From positions 1 to 64,000 of the forward strand of contig NZ_SSMX01000047.1 of NCBI RefSeq assembly GCF_004799515.1: a stretch of DNA of 64,000 nt. The letters are read 5' to 3'. The DNA comes from Phenylobacterium sp. Lineage in GTDB: Bacteria; Pseudomonadota; Alphaproteobacteria; Caulobacterales; Caulobacteraceae. Shown here one piece after another: positions 35,087 through 43,126 of the stretch; position 1 is the first letter of the stretch, and each line of letters opens with the position of its first letter. The position numbers and the translations under genes were made by a program. Below the pieces are notes generated by a model. It saw nothing but the letters and a program-made list of their open reading frames with translations, searched no databases and was not told the DNA's origin.

Positions 35087-35800
35087 TCAGGCGGCCATCC
35101 GATTGGCCGCCGGACAGGCCGCCAGCTGCTGCACCAGGGTGGCGGCGGAGATCGGCTTGGGCAGGTGCGCATCGGCGCCCGCGCTGCGCCCGGCGTCGAC
35201 ATCCTCGTCGAGATAGTTGGCCGAGACCACGATGATGGTGGAACGCCCGCCGCGCGCAGCTTCAAGGGCGCGGATGCGCCGCGTGGCCTCGAAGCCGTCC
35301 ATCACCGGCATCTGCAGGTCCATCAGGACCGCATCGTAGGCGCAGCCTTCCATGGCCCGCACCGCCTCCAGCCCGTTCTCCACCGAGGCATGGGCCATGC
35401 CGACGCTGTCCAGGATCAGCTCCAGCACCTGACGGTTGATGGCGTTGTCGTCGACGATGAGGACGCTGAACGCGTCCGGCTCGGCCGGGCGCATGGCGGC
35501 GACGGAGAGTGGCGCGGGATCGAGCGGAATGACCTGGGCGGTGACCGCTTTGGCGGGAACTTGCGCCGGAACCGGGGGCGCCGCCCCCTCGGCAGCGAAA
35601 GCTGTCATCGATGACGCGGCATGATCGAGGTCGTCCCCGACCGGTTCGGGCGTCCACTGCGGCCCGCGCGCCAGGATCCGTCGTTCGGCCCGCAGGACGG
35701 GAATGTAAAAGCCGAAGGCGACGCTCATGGCCACCAGCCAGATGACCACCGCCAAGGCGATCAGGTTCATATCAGGAGTTATGCCGCCGTAAGTATACAT
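35087..35800 (-). CDS. Membrane-anchored stand-alone receiver protein
   Basis: The 237-residue protein has a single N-terminal membrane helix (NLIALAVVIWLVAMSVAFGFYIPVL), a Pro/Ala-rich linker of about 75 residues, and one complete receiver domain. The receiver has VLIVDDN, phospho-acceptor in VLMDLQMPVMDG, and LPKPIS. No output domain follows. Its receiver is strikingly similar to that of the adjacent MHYT hybrid kinase (NRQxxELILxSVGxxHASVxxGLEAV), suggesting duplication. ATG 35800 is favoured by GGAGG eight bases upstream; ATG 35770 would also keep the helix. A receiver tethered to the membrane could be a phosphate sink or localised scaffold. Confidence 0.82.
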   Translation of the reverse strand: MYTYGGITPDMNLIALAVVIWLVAMSVAFGFYIPVLRAERRILARGPQWTPEPVGDDLDHAASSMTAFAAEGAAPPVPAQVPAKAVTAQVIPLDPAPLSVAAMRPAEPDAFSVLIVDDNAINRQVLELILDSVGMAHASVENGLEAVRAMEGCAYDAVLMDLQMPVMDGFEATRRIRALEAARGGRSTIIVVSANYLDEDVDAGRSAGADAHLPKPISAATLVQQLAACPAANRMAA

Positions 35801-35900
35801 TTCCGCGCCTCCGCCCGATTTCACTTCTTACTTTGCCGGACTGTGGCCAAGGTTAGTCGATTGCACTTAATGGTTGGTGTTTTTTTGGCTCCCTGCAACC

Positions 35901-35940
35901 TCCGTATGTTTACGGAATCAAGTATACGTAGATATACGTA
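35901..35940. promoter_or_regulatory. AT-rich regulatory island: palindrome and phased repeats
   Basis: Within a strikingly AT-rich stretch, TCCGTA-tgtt-TACGGA (35901-35916) is a perfect 6-bp-arm palindrome. It is followed by two TATACGTA copies (35923-35930 and 35933-35940) exactly one helical turn apart. The site lies between the divergent receiver gene and csoR. Such phased repeats usually recruit two copies of a DNA-binding protein on one face. Confidence 0.45.
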
Positions 35941-35962
35941 GGATCCTATTCTGAGCGTTGCC

Positions 35963-36010
35963 TTGACGGTCAGTCGAACGGTGAAATTTTCGCATACCCC
36001 CCAGGGGCAT
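35963..36010 (+). promoter_or_regulatory. Promoter and CsoR-type operator of csoR
   Basis: TTGACG at 35963-35968 is a good -35, and an AT-rich -10 (ATTTTC) lies about 17 bp on. Immediately downstream is the dyad ATACCCC-CCA-GGGGCAT (35994-36010), with 7-bp arms and one mismatch. This is the G/C-tract form typical of CsoR operators, placed where bound repressor would block transcription of the csoR-outer-membrane-protein pair. Confidence 0.65.
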
Positions 36011-36067
36011 ATTGCCTTTCAGCGCGGCGACGCTTAACGCCTGGGAAGCCGCCGAGAGGACCCGCGC

Positions 36068-36343
36068 ATGGATCGCCAGGACAAGCCGAAGCTGCTCAAC
36101 CGCCTCAGCCGCATCGAGGGCCAGGTGCGCGGCGTCTCGAGGATGGTCGACGAGGGGCGCTACTGCATCGATATCCTGACCCAGGTGCGCGCCGCCCGCG
36201 CGGCCCTGGCGCGGGTGGAGACCGAGCTGCTCAAGGGTCACCTCGGCCACTGCATCGAGGGCGCCATCGTCAGCGGCGACCGCGATGAGCAGCGCCGCAA
36301 GGCCGCCGAACTGATCGAACTCCTGGAGCACAGCGCGCGATGA
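36068..36343 (+). CDS. csoR: Copper-sensing repressor, CsoR type
   Basis: The 91-residue all-helical protein is of the CsoR/RcnR/FrmR family (LLNRLSRIEGQVRGVSRMVDEGRYCIDILTQV). The metal ligands are Cys33, His58 and Cys62, with the spacing 25 and 4 residues seen in characterised Cu(I)-CsoR proteins. FrmR lacks the second Cys, RcnR has His there, and CstR lacks the His, so Cu(I) sensing is favoured. Cu(I) binding should release it from the dyad about 60 bp upstream. RBS GAGAGGA precedes ATG 36068. Its end overlaps the next gene by 4 bases (ATGA), so they are one operon. Confidence 0.9.
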   Translation: MDRQDKPKLLNRLSRIEGQVRGVSRMVDEGRYCIDILTQVRAARAALARVETELLKGHLGHCIEGAIVSGDRDEQRRKAAELIELLEHSAR

Positions 36344-37749
36344 GATGGCTTTTCGTGGCGGCCGCGGTGTTGGCCGCCGGGGCTGCGCGCGCCCAGGACG
36401 CCTCGCCGGCGACGCCGCCGGCCGCGCCCCCCGCAGCGCCTCTGCCGGACATGCCGGACATGCCCGGCATGGACCATTCGAAGATGAACCATTCCGGAGC
36501 TCCGCCCGCGCTGGCCGACCACGACATGGCCGGCATGGACATGTCGGGGGACATGGCGGGCATGGACATGGGGGCAATGCAGGGCGGCATGACCGGCGCC
36601 TACGGCCCCTATTCCATGAGCCGGGAAGCCTCCGGCACCGCCTGGCAGCCCGACGCCTCACCGGACCAGGGGATGCATCTCACCGAGGGGCCGTGGATGG
36701 TCATGCTCCACGGCGACCTCAACGCGGTCTACGACAGCCAGAGCGGCCCGCGCGGGGGCGACATGGGCTTCGTCTCCGGCATGGTCATGGGCATGGCCCA
36801 GCGGCCGGTGGGCGACGCCGGGACCCTGCAGCTGCGCGCCATGCTGAGCCCCGAGCCGCTGATGGGCCCGGCCGGCTATCCCCTGCTGCTGGCCACCGGC
36901 GAGACCGCCAACGGCAAGACCCCGCTGGTCGACCGCCAGCATCCGCACAACTTCTTCATGGAGCTCTCGGTCTCCTATGCCTACCGGCTGGACAAGGAGA
37001 GCAGCGTCTTCGTCTACGCGGGCCTGCCGGGCGAGCCGGCCTTCGGGCCGCCGGCCTTCATGCACCGCCTGTCCATCGAGGACAGCCCCGAGGCGCCGAT
37101 CAGCCACCACTGGCTGGATTCCACCCACATCACCGAGGGCGTGGTCACCGGTGGCGTCGTGCATGGCGACTGGAAACTGGAAGCCTCGGCCTACAACGGC
37201 CGCGAGCCGGACCAGAACCGCTGGGCCATCGAGCCCGGGCCGCTGGACTCCACCGCCGTGCGCCTGTCGTGGAACCCCACCAAGATGCTGTCCCTGGAGA
37301 CCTCCTGGGCCAACGAACTCAGCCCCGAACAGCTCGAGCCCGGCGTGAACCAGCGCAAGATCGCCGCCAGCGCCATCTACACCGTCCCCTTCGGCGACCA
37401 TGGCTGGTGGTCCTCCACCGCCGCGTGGGGCCGGCGCTCCAGCCAGGGCGTCGACCTCGACGCCTGGGTGCTGGAAAGCGCGGTCAAGCCCAACGCCGAC
37501 TGGACAATCTTCGCCAGGGCCGAAGAAGAGGACAACAATGAACTTATCCCGGACCTGGGCGACCGCGGCCCGGTGTTCTCCGTCGGCAAGGTCTCGATCG
37601 GCGCGATCCGCGACTTCGCGGTGGCCGAGCACCTGCTCCTGGGCCTGGGCGCGCTTTACGCCTTCGACTTCGTCCCCGGCGCGCTGAGCGACGCCTACGG
37701 CGACGATCCGCACGGGGTCATGGGCTTCGTTCGGCTCAAGTTACGCTAG
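36340..37749 (+). CDS. Met/His-rich predicted outer-membrane protein, putative copper resistance
   Basis: The 469-residue protein has a signal peptide (AAGARAQ). A Met-rich stretch of about 60 residues follows (PDMPDMPGMDHSKMNHS, then repeated AGMDM motifs), typical of periplasmic Cu(I)/Cu(II)-binding tails such as those of CopB/PcoB and CopA. The remainder reads as alternating amphipathic strands with aromatic ends (LHGDLNAVYDSQSG, VSYAYRLDKESSVFVYAG, LSLETSWANEL, HGVMGFVRLKLR), suggesting an outer-membrane beta-barrel. It is larger than PcoB and not clearly that family. It is co-translated with csoR, so it should be copper-induced. No P-type ATPase, CusCBA or multicopper oxidase is nearby. 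Confidence 0.75.
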   Translation: MRWLFVAAAVLAAGAARAQDASPATPPAAPPAAPLPDMPDMPGMDHSKMNHSGAPPALADHDMAGMDMSGDMAGMDMGAMQGGMTGAYGPYSMSREASGTAWQPDASPDQGMHLTEGPWMVMLHGDLNAVYDSQSGPRGGDMGFVSGMVMGMAQRPVGDAGTLQLRAMLSPEPLMGPAGYPLLLATGETANGKTPLVDRQHPHNFFMELSVSYAYRLDKESSVFVYAGLPGEPAFGPPAFMHRLSIEDSPEAPISHHWLDSTHITEGVVTGGVVHGDWKLEASAYNGREPDQNRWAIEPGPLDSTAVRLSWNPTKMLSLETSWANELSPEQLEPGVNQRKIAASAIYTVPFGDHGWWSSTAAWGRRSSQGVDLDAWVLESAVKPNADWTIFARAEEEDNNELIPDLGDRGPVFSVGKVSIGAIRDFAVAEHLLLGLGALYAFDFVPGALSDAYGDDPHGVMGFVRLKLR

Positions 37750-37800
37750 CGAAACGCGTCCGAGCTTGCGGGCCGTCGATGATCCGCTAGCAATTCGTCC

Positions 37801-39357
37801 ATGACCGCCGAGCTGAACCTCCTCTCCGACATCCCCGCCGTCCATGCCGCCGCGCGCGGCGATCACGTGGCCCTCGAATGCGAAGGCCGCAGCCTGACCT
37901 ATGCGGAACTCGACCGGCGCGCTGGACAGGCCGCGGGCCTGCTGGCCCAGGCCGGCGTCGAGCCCGGCGAGCGGATCGCCTGGCTGGGCCGCAGCCACGA
38001 GGCCTTCTTCGAGATCTTCTTCGGCGCGGCGCAGTCACGGATCTGCATGGCGCCGATCAACTCGCGCCTGGCGATCCCGGAAATCGCCTTCATCCTCGAC
38101 GACTCCAGCGCCGACCTGTTCTTCGTGACGCCGAGCTTCTTCGAGGCCGCCCGCGCGGTGGTCGCCCGCCTGGAGCGGCCGATCCGCCTGATCGGCGTGG
38201 GCGCCGACGCCGAGGGCTTCGAGCGGTACGAGACTCTGCGTGACGCCGCCCCGCCGGCCCCGTCCGCCGACCCGCAGCTCTCCGACGACGTCCTGCAGCT
38301 CTACACCTCCGGCACCACCGGCCTGCCCAAGGGCGTGCGGCTGAACAACGCCAACTACCGCGCCTTCCTGGAGCTGCGGACCAAGGTCGAGGGCTTCGAC
38401 TACGGCGCCGACGACACGGTGCTGGTGGTCATGCCGCTGTTCCACGTGGCCGGGACCAACATCAGCTTCTCCGGCCTGGCGTCGGGCGGCCGGGTGATCC
38501 TGCTGCCGGAGTTCAGCCCGGCCGCCGTGCTGGAGCAGGTCGAACAGGCGCGGGTGGCGCACGTCTTCCTGGTGCCGGCGATGATCAACATGCTGCTGCA
38601 GGCGCCTGGGATCGAGGGCGCCGACCTTTCCAGCCTGAAGAGCGTCGCCTACGGGGCCTCGCCGATCGGCGAGGCGGTGCTGGCGGCGGCCACCGCGCGG
38701 TTCGGCTGCGGCTTCATCCAGTTCTACGGCATGACCGAGTCCAGCGGCGCGGGGACCTTCCTGACGCCCACGGACCACCGGCCCGAACTGCTGCGCTCCT
38801 GCGGCAAGGCCTGGCCGAACATGGCGGTGCGCATCCTGGACGACGACGGCGCCGAGGCGGGCGTCGGCGAGATCGGCGAGATCGCCATCCAGGGCGGCAT
38901 GGTCATGGCCGGCTACTGGAACCGCCCGGAAGCCACCGCCGACGCGGTGACGCCCGAGGGCTGGCTGAAGACCGGCGACGCCGGCTACCGCGACGCGGCG
39001 GGCTACATCTTCGTCCACGACCGGGTGAAGGACATGATCGTTTCGGGCGGCGAGAACGTCTATCCGGCCGAGGTCGAGAACGCGATCCTGGGCTGCCCGG
39101 GCGTCGCCGACGCCGCGGTGATCGGGGTGCCGGACGAGCGCTGGGGCGAGGCGGTGAAGGCCATCGTGGTGCGCGCCGCCGACGGCGACTGCGACCCCGC
39201 CGTGGTCATCGCCTGGGCCCGCGAGCGGATCGCCGCCTTCAAGGCCCCGAAGTCCGTGGACTTCATCGACATCCTGCCGCGCAACGCCTCGGGCAAGGTG
39301 CTGCGCCGCGAGCTGCGCAAGCCCTACTGGGAAGGCCTCGGCCGCAACGTCGGCTAG
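37801..39357 (+). CDS. Acyl-CoA synthetase (AMP-binding, FadD-like)
   Basis: The 518-residue ANL-family enzyme is complete. It has the P-loop-like TSGTTGLPKGVRL, the FYGMTESSGAG adenylate motif, GWLKTGDAGY, the hinge KDMIVSGGENVYPAEVE and the catalytic Lys in NASGKVLRRELR. It should activate a fatty or aromatic acid through an acyl-AMP to the CoA thioester. The substrate cannot be fixed. It begins 51 bp after the outer-membrane protein gene but is not obviously related to copper. It converges on the MFS gene with a shared CTAG at the stop codons. Confidence 0.88.
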   Translation: MTAELNLLSDIPAVHAAARGDHVALECEGRSLTYAELDRRAGQAAGLLAQAGVEPGERIAWLGRSHEAFFEIFFGAAQSRICMAPINSRLAIPEIAFILDDSSADLFFVTPSFFEAARAVVARLERPIRLIGVGADAEGFERYETLRDAAPPAPSADPQLSDDVLQLYTSGTTGLPKGVRLNNANYRAFLELRTKVEGFDYGADDTVLVVMPLFHVAGTNISFSGLASGGRVILLPEFSPAAVLEQVEQARVAHVFLVPAMINMLLQAPGIEGADLSSLKSVAYGASPIGEAVLAAATARFGCGFIQFYGMTESSGAGTFLTPTDHRPELLRSCGKAWPNMAVRILDDDGAEAGVGEIGEIAIQGGMVMAGYWNRPEATADAVTPEGWLKTGDAGYRDAAGYIFVHDRVKDMIVSGGENVYPAEVENAILGCPGVADAAVIGVPDERWGEAVKAIVVRAADGDCDPAVVIAWARERIAAFKAPKSVDFIDILPRNASGKVLRRELRKPYWEGLGRNVG

Positions 39358-40829
39358 GGCGTCGGGCCGGACGGCGCGGGGTCGATCCGGTCGAGCGGCT
39401 CGGGCCGTGGACGCGGGGCCAGCGCCAGGCGTGACAGGCTGACCACCGCGGCCAGGGCCGCCAGGCCCGCGGCGGTGGCGAGCGCGCTGGTCACCGCTCG
39501 CGTCCCCGCCAGGTGGAAGAAGACCGCCGTGGTCACCGCGCCCGCCGTCTGGCCCAGCAGGCGCGCGGTGGCCAGCGCCCCGCCGGCAGCCCCGCTGCGG
39601 TGCATGGGGGCGGCCGTGACCATGGCGCGATTGTTGGGCGACTGGAAGAAGCCGAAGCCCAGGCCGCAGAGCGCCATCCGCCAGGCGATGTCCCAGTTCC
39701 CCGCGTGCGCCGGCATGATCGAAAGCGCGAAGAGGCCGAGCGCGAAGACGCTGAGGCCGATGCCGCCCAGGGTCCCGGCCCGGTGCCGGTCGGCCAGGCG
39801 TCCGGCGATCGGCGCGGAGATGCCCACCGCCAGCGGCCAGGGCGTCATCAGGAGGCCCGTCTCCACCGCGGTGCGGCCCATCTCGGCCTGGAAATAGAAG
39901 GGCAGGCCGACGTAGGCCATCATCTGGGCGGCGAAGGAGACGATCGAGGTCAGGATCGAAAGGCCGAAGATCGGCAGCTTCAGGAGGTCGAAGGGCACAA
40001 GGGGCGCCTCGCGGTGCAGCTCCCGCCAGGTGAGCAGGCCGCCGGCGACGGCGCCCACGGCCAGCCGCGACAGGCCGGGGACGACGCCGTCGCGCGCCAG
40101 GCTCTCGGCCCCGGTGATCAGGAAGCCGAAGGTGAGCGCGTTCAGGAGCGCCGAGATCCAGTCGAACTTGCGGTCGGAGCCCACCGTCACCGGCAGGGAC
40201 CGCCAGGCGATGGCGATGGCCACGAACCCGAGGGGCACGTTGATGGCGAACAGCCACTCCCACGACGCCTTGGCCAGGATGGCCGCGGCGATGGTCGGGC
40301 CGAGCGCGGCGGAGACCGAGATCACCAGGGCGTTCAGCCCGATGCCGCGGCCCAGGAACTTCTTCGGATAGGTGAAGCGCACCAGGGCGGCGTTGATGCT
40401 CATGATGCCGCCGGCGCCCAGGCCCTGCAGCACCCGCGCCGCGGTCAGGCTGGGCAGGGTGTGGGAGAGCGCGCAGCCCAGCGAGCCCAGGGTGAAGACT
40501 GCCAGCCCGATCATATAGACCCGCCGGTAGCCCAGCCGGTCGCCCAGCGCCGCCAGGGGCAGCAGCGTCACCGTGATCGCCAGCTGGTAGGCGTTGACGA
40601 TCCAGATCGAGGAGGCGGCCGAGGCGTTCAACTCATGGGCGATGGTCGGCAGCGCCACATTGGCGATCGCCCCGTCCAGAACCGACATGGTCATGGCCAG
40701 CCAGATCGCCGCCACCGACCAATAGCGGCGCGGGACCGGCAGGCCGTCCGGCATGCTGGACGGCGCGTGGGCGTCGCTGTCCTCGCGCGCGATCTCGGCG
40801 GGGGTGGCCTTGCCGGCGGGGGTCAGCAT
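39354..40829 (-). CDS. MFS drug exporter, DHA2 (EmrB/QacA) family
   Basis: The 491-residue membrane protein is of the 14-helix DHA2 type. It has VLDGAIANVALPTIAHEL in TM1 (the D1 motif), GDRLGYRRVYMIG (loop 2-3 motif A) and RVLQGLGAGGIMSINAALV (motif C-like). A second-half motif GLGFGFFQSPNNRAMVTAAP is also present. It should use the proton gradient to expel a hydrophobic compound. GAGG precedes ATG 40829. It lies 49 bp downstream of the GST gene on the same strand, so a detoxification pair (conjugation, then export) is possible. Confidence 0.9.
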   Translation of the reverse strand: MLTPAGKATPAEIAREDSDAHAPSSMPDGLPVPRRYWSVAAIWLAMTMSVLDGAIANVALPTIAHELNASAASSIWIVNAYQLAITVTLLPLAALGDRLGYRRVYMIGLAVFTLGSLGCALSHTLPSLTAARVLQGLGAGGIMSINAALVRFTYPKKFLGRGIGLNALVISVSAALGPTIAAAILAKASWEWLFAINVPLGFVAIAIAWRSLPVTVGSDRKFDWISALLNALTFGFLITGAESLARDGVVPGLSRLAVGAVAGGLLTWRELHREAPLVPFDLLKLPIFGLSILTSIVSFAAQMMAYVGLPFYFQAEMGRTAVETGLLMTPWPLAVGISAPIAGRLADRHRAGTLGGIGLSVFALGLFALSIMPAHAGNWDIAWRMALCGLGFGFFQSPNNRAMVTAAPMHRSGAAGGALATARLLGQTAGAVTTAVFFHLAGTRAVTSALATAAGLAALAAVVSLSRLALAPRPRPEPLDRIDPAPSGPTP

Positions 40830-40878
40830 CGGGCCTCAAACCCGCAAGCGGGCGATTGGTGGCGCGGGTGGCTCACGA

Positions 40879-41496
40879 TCAGGCGCTGGCCGCGGCGCTC
40901 GGGCGGGCCTTCACCCGCTCGACCCACGCCGCCAACTTGCCGAACTTCGGGTCGAGCGGTTGGCCGACCGTCGCGCCGAAGTCGAGGAAGCTGAACAGCA
41001 GGATGTCGGCCAGGGTGAAGCGCCCGCCGGCGATCCAGGGCCCTTCGAAATGCCCCTCCAGCCATTCCAGCCCATCGCAGGCCAAGGCCTTCAGGCCCGG
41101 CGCGGCTTCCGGCAGCACGCGCATGCGGCTTTCGAACAGGCGCAGGCCCTCGGCGTAGCGGAAGCCGTTGACCATCGGTTCGCAGATCTTGATGTCCACC
41201 CGGCGCGTCCACATCCGCGTCGCCGCCCGCTCTTCCGGCGTTGTCCCGATCAGCGGCGGGTCCGGATGGCGCTCGTCGATATATTCGCAGATAGCGGTGA
41301 TCTCGGTGACGCAGGTCCCGTCGTCCAGCTGCAGCGCCGGGGTCTGGCCGGCGGGGTTGATCTCCACGGCATAGGGCTCGCGGCGGTTCTCGCCGCCCAT
41401 CAGGTCGACCGTCACGAAGGGGATTTCCAGCCCTTTCTCGGCCAGGAACATCTTCACCACGCGCGGGTTCGGACCGATCGAGACATGGAGCTTCAT
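40879..41496 (-). CDS. Glutathione S-transferase family protein
   Basis: The 205-residue protein has an N-terminal thioredoxin-like domain (MKLHVSIGPNPRVVKMFLAEKGLEIPF, then INPAGQTPALQLDDGTCVTEITAICEYIDE with the cis-Pro and the Glu-Ile-X-Ala glutathione site). An all-alpha C-terminal domain carries the FTLADILLFSFLDF capping box. Ser6 (VSIGPN) is a plausible thiol-stabilising residue. It should conjugate glutathione to an electrophile or act as a binding protein. It is on the same strand as the MFS exporter. Confidence 0.88.
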   Translation of the reverse strand: MKLHVSIGPNPRVVKMFLAEKGLEIPFVTVDLMGGENRREPYAVEINPAGQTPALQLDDGTCVTEITAICEYIDERHPDPPLIGTTPEERAATRMWTRRVDIKICEPMVNGFRYAEGLRLFESRMRVLPEAAPGLKALACDGLEWLEGHFEGPWIAGGRFTLADILLFSFLDFGATVGQPLDPKFGKLAAWVERVKARPSAAASA

Positions 41497-41572
41497 GGAC
41501 GCATCCTCTGCTTTGTGCGCGACCGTTAAGCGGCGCCGCGGGGAGGGTCAACGAATCAGCCATTAACCAAAT

Positions 41573-41587
41573 TTTTACCGGCGAACG
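41573..41587 (+). promoter_or_regulatory. CtrA-like box upstream of the 74-aa gene
   Basis: TTAA-N7-TTTA at 41573-41587 differs at one base from the CtrA consensus TTAA-N7-TTAA. It lies about 40 bp before a small gene with a good ribosome site, in the right place for a promoter element. A single mismatch in a short motif can arise by chance. Confidence 0.35.
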
Positions 41588-41624
41588 TGGCGTTTCGACG
41601 CACTTTGGGGTATAGGAGCGCCCC

Positions 41625-41849
41625 ATGGCTGATCGACAGTTCAAACCCGACCTCGCGGGCTCTGGCGAAACGCTCGAGAGCCTCCTCGCCCGTCTCCGCA
41701 TGAACCTGCGCCCGGCTCGCCCGCGGCGCGATGGGCCCAACGACTGGGACAGTTTCGTCACCTCACGCCGGCCGCCGCGCGGCGCGGGCGGGGCCGAAGC
41801 GCCGATCCCCTGCGACAGACCGGCCGCGGACGCCTATGCGCCCATTTGA
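41625..41849 (+). CDS. Small basic hypothetical protein (74 aa)
   Basis: A TAGGAG ribosome site eight bases upstream and an AT-rich promoter-like region support this short gene. The product starts MADRQFKPDLAGSGETLESLLARLRMNL and then becomes Arg/Pro-rich and disordered (RPARPRRDG, TSRRPPRGAGG). No domain is recognised. Its last 16 bases overlap the tail of the convergent glcF gene. A CtrA-like box lies upstream. The helical N-terminus and basic tail could suit a small adaptor or nucleic-acid contact. Confidence 0.5.
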   Translation: MADRQFKPDLAGSGETLESLLARLRMNLRPARPRRDGPNDWDSFVTSRRPPRGAGGAEAPIPCDRPAADAYAPI

Positions 41850-43126
41850 GGCGCTAAGAGGTCCAGCGCGGCAGGCCGCGGTCCGCCCGTCGCCCAGTCC
41901 AACAGCTCGACCGGATGAATCACCGGCCGGCTAAGGACAGGGGCCAGTTGGGCGATGCAGCCGACGTTGCCGGCGGCCACCACCGCCGCGCCGGTCTTCT
42001 CGATATTGACCGCCTTCCGGGTGCGCAGCCGCCCCGCCAGCTCCGGCTGCAGGATGTTGTAGACCCCGGCCGAGCCGCAGCAGAGGTGGCCCTCGGCGAT
42101 CGCCCGCACCTCATAGCCGGCCTGGGCCAGCAGGTCCGCCGGGCCGGTCTTGATGCCCTGGCCGTGTTGCAGCGAACACGGCGCGTGGTAGGCGACGCTA
42201 AGCTTGCCGGGCCGCCTCACCGGCGGCAGGCCGACCTCGCCGATGAACTCCAGCACGTCGCGGGCGCGGGCGGCGGCGGCCACGGCGGCCACGTCGCCCT
42301 CCAGCCGTTCGCCATAGGCCTTCAGCGTCGTGCCGCAGCCGGCGGCGGTGGTGACGATGGCGTCGAAGGGCCCGGCCCGGGTCCAGGCGCGCACATTGGC
42401 CGCCGCGAACCGCGCGGCCTCGCGCCCGCGGCCCAGGTGCTCCGACAGCGCCCCGCAACAGCCTTCGCCGTCGGCCAGCACCACCTCGAACCCGGCGCGG
42501 GTGATCAGCCGGATCGCCGCGGCGCGGACCGAGGGCGCCATCGCCGGCTCGACGCAGCCTTGCAGCAGGGCGACGCGGCCTCGGCGCGCGCCCTCCGCGG
42601 GATGCGCCTGTTGCGCCGTCGCCTTCGGCCCGGCCGAGGGGACCAGCCGCAGCAGCGCCGCCAGCGGCCGCAGCCTCAGCGCCTCCAACACCGGCTCCAG
42701 CGGCCGCGCCAGCCGGCCCAGCGCCAGGCTGAGGCGCAGCCGGCCCGGCCGGGTCAGCACCTGCGGAATCGCCCAGCGCAGTAGGGCCTCCAGCGGCGGG
42801 CGGCGATAGTGCGCCTCGATGTGGGCGCGGCCGTGGTCGATCAGCTGGGCGTAGTCGACCCCCGAGGGACAGGCGGTCTTGCAGGCCAGGCACGACAGGC
42901 AGCGGTCGATATGGGTCACCGCCTCGCGCGACGGCGCCCCGGGCGTCTCCAGCATCGCCTTGATCAGCTCGATCCGCCCGCGCGGGCTGTCGCGCTCGTC
43001 GCCCAGCAGCACATAGGTCGGGCAGGTGGCCGTGCAAAAGCCGCAGTGGACGCACTTGCGGATCTCGCCGTGGCTGGCGGCATAGTCCGGATCGGCGAGC
43101 TGCTCGGGCGTGAAGGCGGTCTGCAT
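41834..43126 (-). CDS. glcF: Glycolate oxidase iron-sulfur subunit
   Basis: The 430-residue protein has two ferredoxin-type [4Fe-4S] motifs near the N-terminus (CVHCGFCTATCP and CLSCLACKTACP) and two CCG domains (ADGEGCCGALSEH, EGHLCCGSAGVYN). This is the usual GlcF layout. It passes electrons from the FAD subunits to the respiratory chain. Its ATG shares one base with the glcE stop (TGATG), so they are translationally coupled. A longer upstream start would only overlap glcE. A small plus-strand gene overlaps its 3' end by 16 bases. Confidence 0.92.
   Translation of the reverse strand: MQTAFTPEQLADPDYAASHGEIRKCVHCGFCTATCPTYVLLGDERDSPRGRIELIKAMLETPGAPSREAVTHIDRCLSCLACKTACPSGVDYAQLIDHGRAHIEAHYRRPPLEALLRWAIPQVLTRPGRLRLSLALGRLARPLEPVLEALRLRPLAALLRLVPSAGPKATAQQAHPAEGARRGRVALLQGCVEPAMAPSVRAAAIRLITRAGFEVVLADGEGCCGALSEHLGRGREAARFAAANVRAWTRAGPFDAIVTTAAGCGTTLKAYGERLEGDVAAVAAAARARDVLEFIGEVGLPPVRRPGKLSVAYHAPCSLQHGQGIKTGPADLLAQAGYEVRAIAEGHLCCGSAGVYNILQPELAGRLRTRKAVNIEKTGAAVVAAGNVGCIAQLAPVLSRPVIHPVELLDWATGGPRPAALDLLAPQMGA

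Noticed and set aside
35987..36010. RcnR- or FrmR-type (nickel or formaldehyde) switch
   Set aside because: The repressor has the Cys33/His58/Cys62 pattern of copper CsoR, and no frmA or nickel exporter gene is adjacent.
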